The notes below the pieces were generated by a model. That model worked only from the letters and a program-made list of their open reading frames with translations, did no database searches and was not told the DNA's origin. Both the position numbers and the translations under genes were made by a program. DNA of 64,000 nt from Larkinella terrae (GTDB lineage Bacteria > Bacteroidota > Bacteroidia > Cytophagales > Spirosomataceae): positions 826,448 through 890,447 of the forward strand of contig NZ_WJXZ01000014.1 in assembly GCF_009668025.1 (NCBI RefSeq), read 5' to 3'. Positions 62,213-64,000 of the stretch are shown piece after piece (position 1 is the stretch's first letter; every line of letters begins with the position of its first letter).

Positions 62213-62356
62213 ATGAAAAATCAAATCTCAAAAATCACCCTGAAAACGGATAAAATCATCGCATTATCGAAAAATCAGGCTCAGAACGTAGCTGGTGGCA
62301 TGAAGCCGACGGCGCTGGGCTGTTCCACGAAGGGATATTGCCCGGCCGGAATCTAA
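62213..62356 (+). CDS. Class I lanthipeptide-like RiPP precursor (47 residues), orphan
   Basis: The 47-residue frame begins MKNQISKITLKTDKIIALSK and has a Gly-Gly leader end (NQAQNVAGG). An 18-residue core follows: MKPTALGCSTKGYCPAGI. The leader pattern (basic start, KITLKTDKI, LSKNQ, GG) fits natural-product precursors of the Bacteroidota class I lanthipeptide type. The core has two Cys plus Ser and Thr, so one or two lanthionine rings are possible. No LanB, LanC, SpaB-type or peptidase-ABC gene is in the window; the next gene is an EamA transporter 93 bp downstream. It is too short for default gene callers and may be missing from existing annotation. Confidence 0.72.
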   Translation: MKNQISKITLKTDKIIALSKNQAQNVAGGMKPTALGCSTKGYCPAGI

Positions 62357-62400
62357 TCAAAGTACAAAAATGAAAACCGCTGAAAATCCCCGGTTGAGTA

Positions 62401-62421
62401 GGCGGTTTTCCCAAAACCGCC
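62401..62421 (+). terminator. Hairpin after the peptide gene
   Basis: GGCGGTTTT-CCC-AAAACCGCC is a perfect 9-bp stem 45 bp past the peptide stop. It has no T-tail, so termination is uncertain; the arms equal the over-used heptamer. Confidence 0.45.
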
Positions 62422-62449
62422 ACCACCAGGCGGGTGTAAATTCAAAATC

Positions 62450-63361
62450 ATGACAACAAATCAGAAGGCATACCTGGCGCTGGGCGTCGTCTGTCTCGTT
62501 TGGGGAACAACCTATCTGGGCATGCGCATTGGCGTGCAGACGTTTCCGCCCCTATTATTCTCCGGGATTCGGCATACGGTTGCGGGATTGTCGCTTTTTA
62601 TCTTCCTGCTGACGACCCGGAAATTGGCAAAAATCAGCTGGCGGGACTTTTCCCGGCAAGCCATTCCGGGCGTATTGATGATCGGTCTCGGCAACGGGCT
62701 GGTGGGCTGGAGTGAGCGGTATATTCCCAGCGGACTGGCCGCGCTGATCGTTTCGATCATGCCGGTTTACGTGGTTGCCATCAATTATTTTTCCGGAATC
62801 GACACCCGACTGCTGAACAGAAACCGGTTGGTGGGATTGCTGCTGGGCTGCCTCGGCATCGGACTTATTTTCCGCGATAATGTTCAGGATCTGGCCAATC
62901 CCGATTATTTTAAGGGGGTTCTGGTGTCGTTTGGAGCGTGTTTGTCGTGGGCTTCGGGGAGCATTTACGTAAAGCAAAAACCGACCGCTACCAACGCGCT
63001 GATCAACTCGGCAATCCAGTTGACCAGCGGAGGGCTGGTGCTGTTACTCGGCGGTTTTCTGTTTGACAATCTCCAGGAAATCGATACGGTTTCTGCCCAA
63101 AGTATTTATGCGCTGATTTACCTGATTCTTTTCGGCTCGCTACTGGCCTACATGTGTTTTCTGTACGCGCTGAAACGATTGCACGTGGAACTGGTCTCGA
63201 TTTACGCCTACATCAATCCGTTCATTGCGCTGATTTTGGGCTCCCTCGTCCTCGGCGAATCCATCACCTGGATCACCGGACTGGCGCTCCTGACAACCCT
63301 GTCGGGCGTCTGGTACCTGAGCAAAAGCTATTCGGCAACCCCCAGAATGGCGGTTAAATGA
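62450..63361 (+). CDS. EamA/DMT-superfamily transporter, 10-helix type
   Basis: The protein has 303 residues with about ten hydrophobic helices in two EamA repeats. The first repeat has VCLVWGTTYLGMRIGVQTFP, and the second has GACLSWASGSIYVKQKPTAT. The motif AYINPFIALILGSLVLGE marks the RhaT/YdcZ-like drug/metabolite group. It probably exports amino acids or metabolites. Its 93-bp distance to the peptide gene makes a link possible, but the family is not known to export RiPPs. Confidence 0.92.
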   Translation: MTTNQKAYLALGVVCLVWGTTYLGMRIGVQTFPPLLFSGIRHTVAGLSLFIFLLTTRKLAKISWRDFSRQAIPGVLMIGLGNGLVGWSERYIPSGLAALIVSIMPVYVVAINYFSGIDTRLLNRNRLVGLLLGCLGIGLIFRDNVQDLANPDYFKGVLVSFGACLSWASGSIYVKQKPTATNALINSAIQLTSGGLVLLLGGFLFDNLQEIDTVSAQSIYALIYLILFGSLLAYMCFLYALKRLHVELVSIYAYINPFIALILGSLVLGESITWITGLALLTTLSGVWYLSKSYSATPRMAVK

Positions 63362-63378
63362 AAGGATAAATGAATCAT

Positions 63379-63465
63379 AAATGTAAACTATTGAACGCCA
63401 AATGTAAAAGTAACGGTTTTGCACTCCGACTTCACTTTACATTTGGCGTTCAACAGTTTACATTT
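63379..63465. repeat. Long inverted repeat, family F
   Basis: The arms (63379-63411 and 63434-63465) pair over about 32 nt with one indel and one mismatch. The core is ATTGAACGCCAAATGTAAA. It lies 17 bp past the EamA stop and just before the short gene remnant at 63486. Confidence 0.85.
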
Positions 63466-63485
63466 GAAATTACTTCTGCCTAATC

Positions 63486-63548
63486 CTATTCGTTCAATGC
63501 CTGTATGCAGGACAGAACCACTTCCTGTGCAGCCGTTTGCTGTGCCAT
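63486..63548 (-). pseudogene. Truncated N-terminus of an NTF2/SnoaL-like protein
   Basis: The minus-strand ATG at 63548 reads MAQQTAAQEVVLSCIQALNE and then stops at once (TAG, 63486-63488). VVLSCIQALNE resembles the first helix of SnoaL-like NTF2-fold proteins, which normally run for about 130 residues. The break coincides with the family F inverted repeat, so an insertion or deletion there may have cut the gene. A chance short frame is possible. Confidence 0.4.
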
Positions 63549-63668
63549 TTTCTCACGGTTTAGTTGCTGGTAACTGACTAACCAGCTCAGCCGTCGATTG
63601 CTGATGAAAAACCGGCCGGGGAGAACTACCGACCGATTTACCGCCGGATCGTCAATTTTGAGGTTTGA

Positions 63669-64000
63669 TCAACCGATTTTGACCGAAGTCATCGTGAGCG
63701 AACCCGCAACGGCGCGGTCGTTAAAGAACGAAACCGGGTCCTTGCTGCCTTTCAAACCCAGACTATACAGCAGGGGCAGGTAATGTTCAGGGGTCGGAAT
63801 GGCCAGCAACGCTTCTTTGCCGAGCGTTGTATAATTGATCATCGGCTGAAAGTCGCCCGCGCTGATGAGGTTTTTGAAGGTGTCGTTGAGGGAGTTCGCC
63901 CATTCGTAACCGTAGTTCGGTACGTCCATTTTATCCCAGGCCACCATCCGCAGGTTGTGAACCATGTTTCCGCTGCCGATGATCAAAACGCCTTTTCGCC
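63669..64000 (-). CDS. 4,5-DOPA-dioxygenase extradiol-like protein (YgiD family), 5' end beyond window
   Basis: The minus frame is open to base 64000, so the N-terminus lies outside. About 110 C-terminal residues are visible. GVLIIGSGNMVHNLRMV is the signature of YgiD-type extradiol dioxygenases, with a conserved active-site His. IPTPEHYLPLLYSLG holds a second conserved His. The protein ends SLTMTSVKIG. Family members cleave catechol-type rings using a single metal ion. The intergenic space to the left (63466-63668) holds the NTF2-like remnant. Confidence 0.9.
   Translation of the reverse strand, partial: RKGVLIIGSGNMVHNLRMVAWDKMDVPNYGYEWANSLNDTFKNLISAGDFQPMINYTTLGKEALLAIPTPEHYLPLLYSLGLKGSKDPVSFFNDRAVAGSLTMTSVKIG

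Noticed and set aside
62040-62231. 63-residue minus-strand frame overlapping the peptide gene start
   Set aside because: Its C-terminus is Arg/Lys-rich without pattern, and it would overlap the control region and start of the better-supported peptide gene.
1-64000. tRNA, rRNA, riboswitch and insertion sequence
   Set aside because: I looked in the intergenic spaces and saw no cloverleaf-like, conserved riboswitch core or transposase-like sequence. Faint or diverged copies could be missed by eye.

Overview
The window looks like a chromosomal segment of a Bacteroidota bacterium, most likely Cytophagales (Spirosoma/Larkinella-like). The evidence is two SusC/SusD pairs, promoter boxes of the Bacteroidota type (TAnnTTTG), few Shine-Dalgarno sequences, MacB/FtsX-type permeases, DUF4097 proteins behind an ECF sigma/anti-sigma pair, and a class I lanthipeptide-like precursor. 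There are no rRNA, tRNA, CRISPR, transposase or phage structural genes. About 44 protein genes are supported, and two are cut by the window edges. Genus assignment is an inference.

Layout. 1-15.8 kb is a polysaccharide utilization locus: SusC-SusD, a GH43-like lipoprotein, a GH2 enzyme and a beta-helix protein (cut at base 1) on the minus strand, a divergent DUF5060/DUF4038-type hydrolase and a DeoR regulator, then a large galacturonidase-like protein. 16-19.4 kb holds an MFS exporter, an exported methyltransferase, a holin-like membrane protein and OsmC/Ohr. 19.4-22.9 kb is an ECF sigma / HEAT-anti-sigma / DUF4097 / DUF4097 operon. 23-36.5 kb carries moaA, three class C-type serine hydrolases, two large FtsX-type permeases, a PfpI protein and a class A beta-lactamase-like protein. 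36.7-43.6 kb is a mutagenesis/repair cassette: Y-family polymerase, small protein, compact DnaE and small protein on the minus strand, divergent from a LexA-like XRE-S24 regulator, a Rad52/22 protein and a small protein. 43.6-49.5 kb holds a trans-sulfuration enzyme and a second SusC/SusD pair. 49.9-53.4 kb holds a desaturase, FabF, an arginyltransferase-like protein and a DUF4287 protein. 53.5-61 kb holds a PKD/beta-helix lipoprotein, an AraC regulator, and a Tat-exported PLP enzyme / hydroxyacid oxidase / lactonase set followed by an esterase. 61-64 kb holds HigBA, a 47-aa lanthipeptide-like precursor, an EamA transporter and a truncated DOPA dioxygenase.

Regulation visible in the DNA. Both FtsX-type permeases have a pair of TGTCC-N6-GGACA palindromes at matching distances from a sigma-54-like element. 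Two serine hydrolases share a 17-bp palindrome overlapping their promoters. The repair cassette and higBA have palindromes in their control regions. Intergenic spaces carry many long inverted repeats that fall into a few recurring families, and the heptamer AAAACCG/CGGTTTT seems strongly over-used throughout. The best candidates for undescribed biology are the repair cassette, the orphan peptide precursor and the sigma-54-controlled permease regulon.
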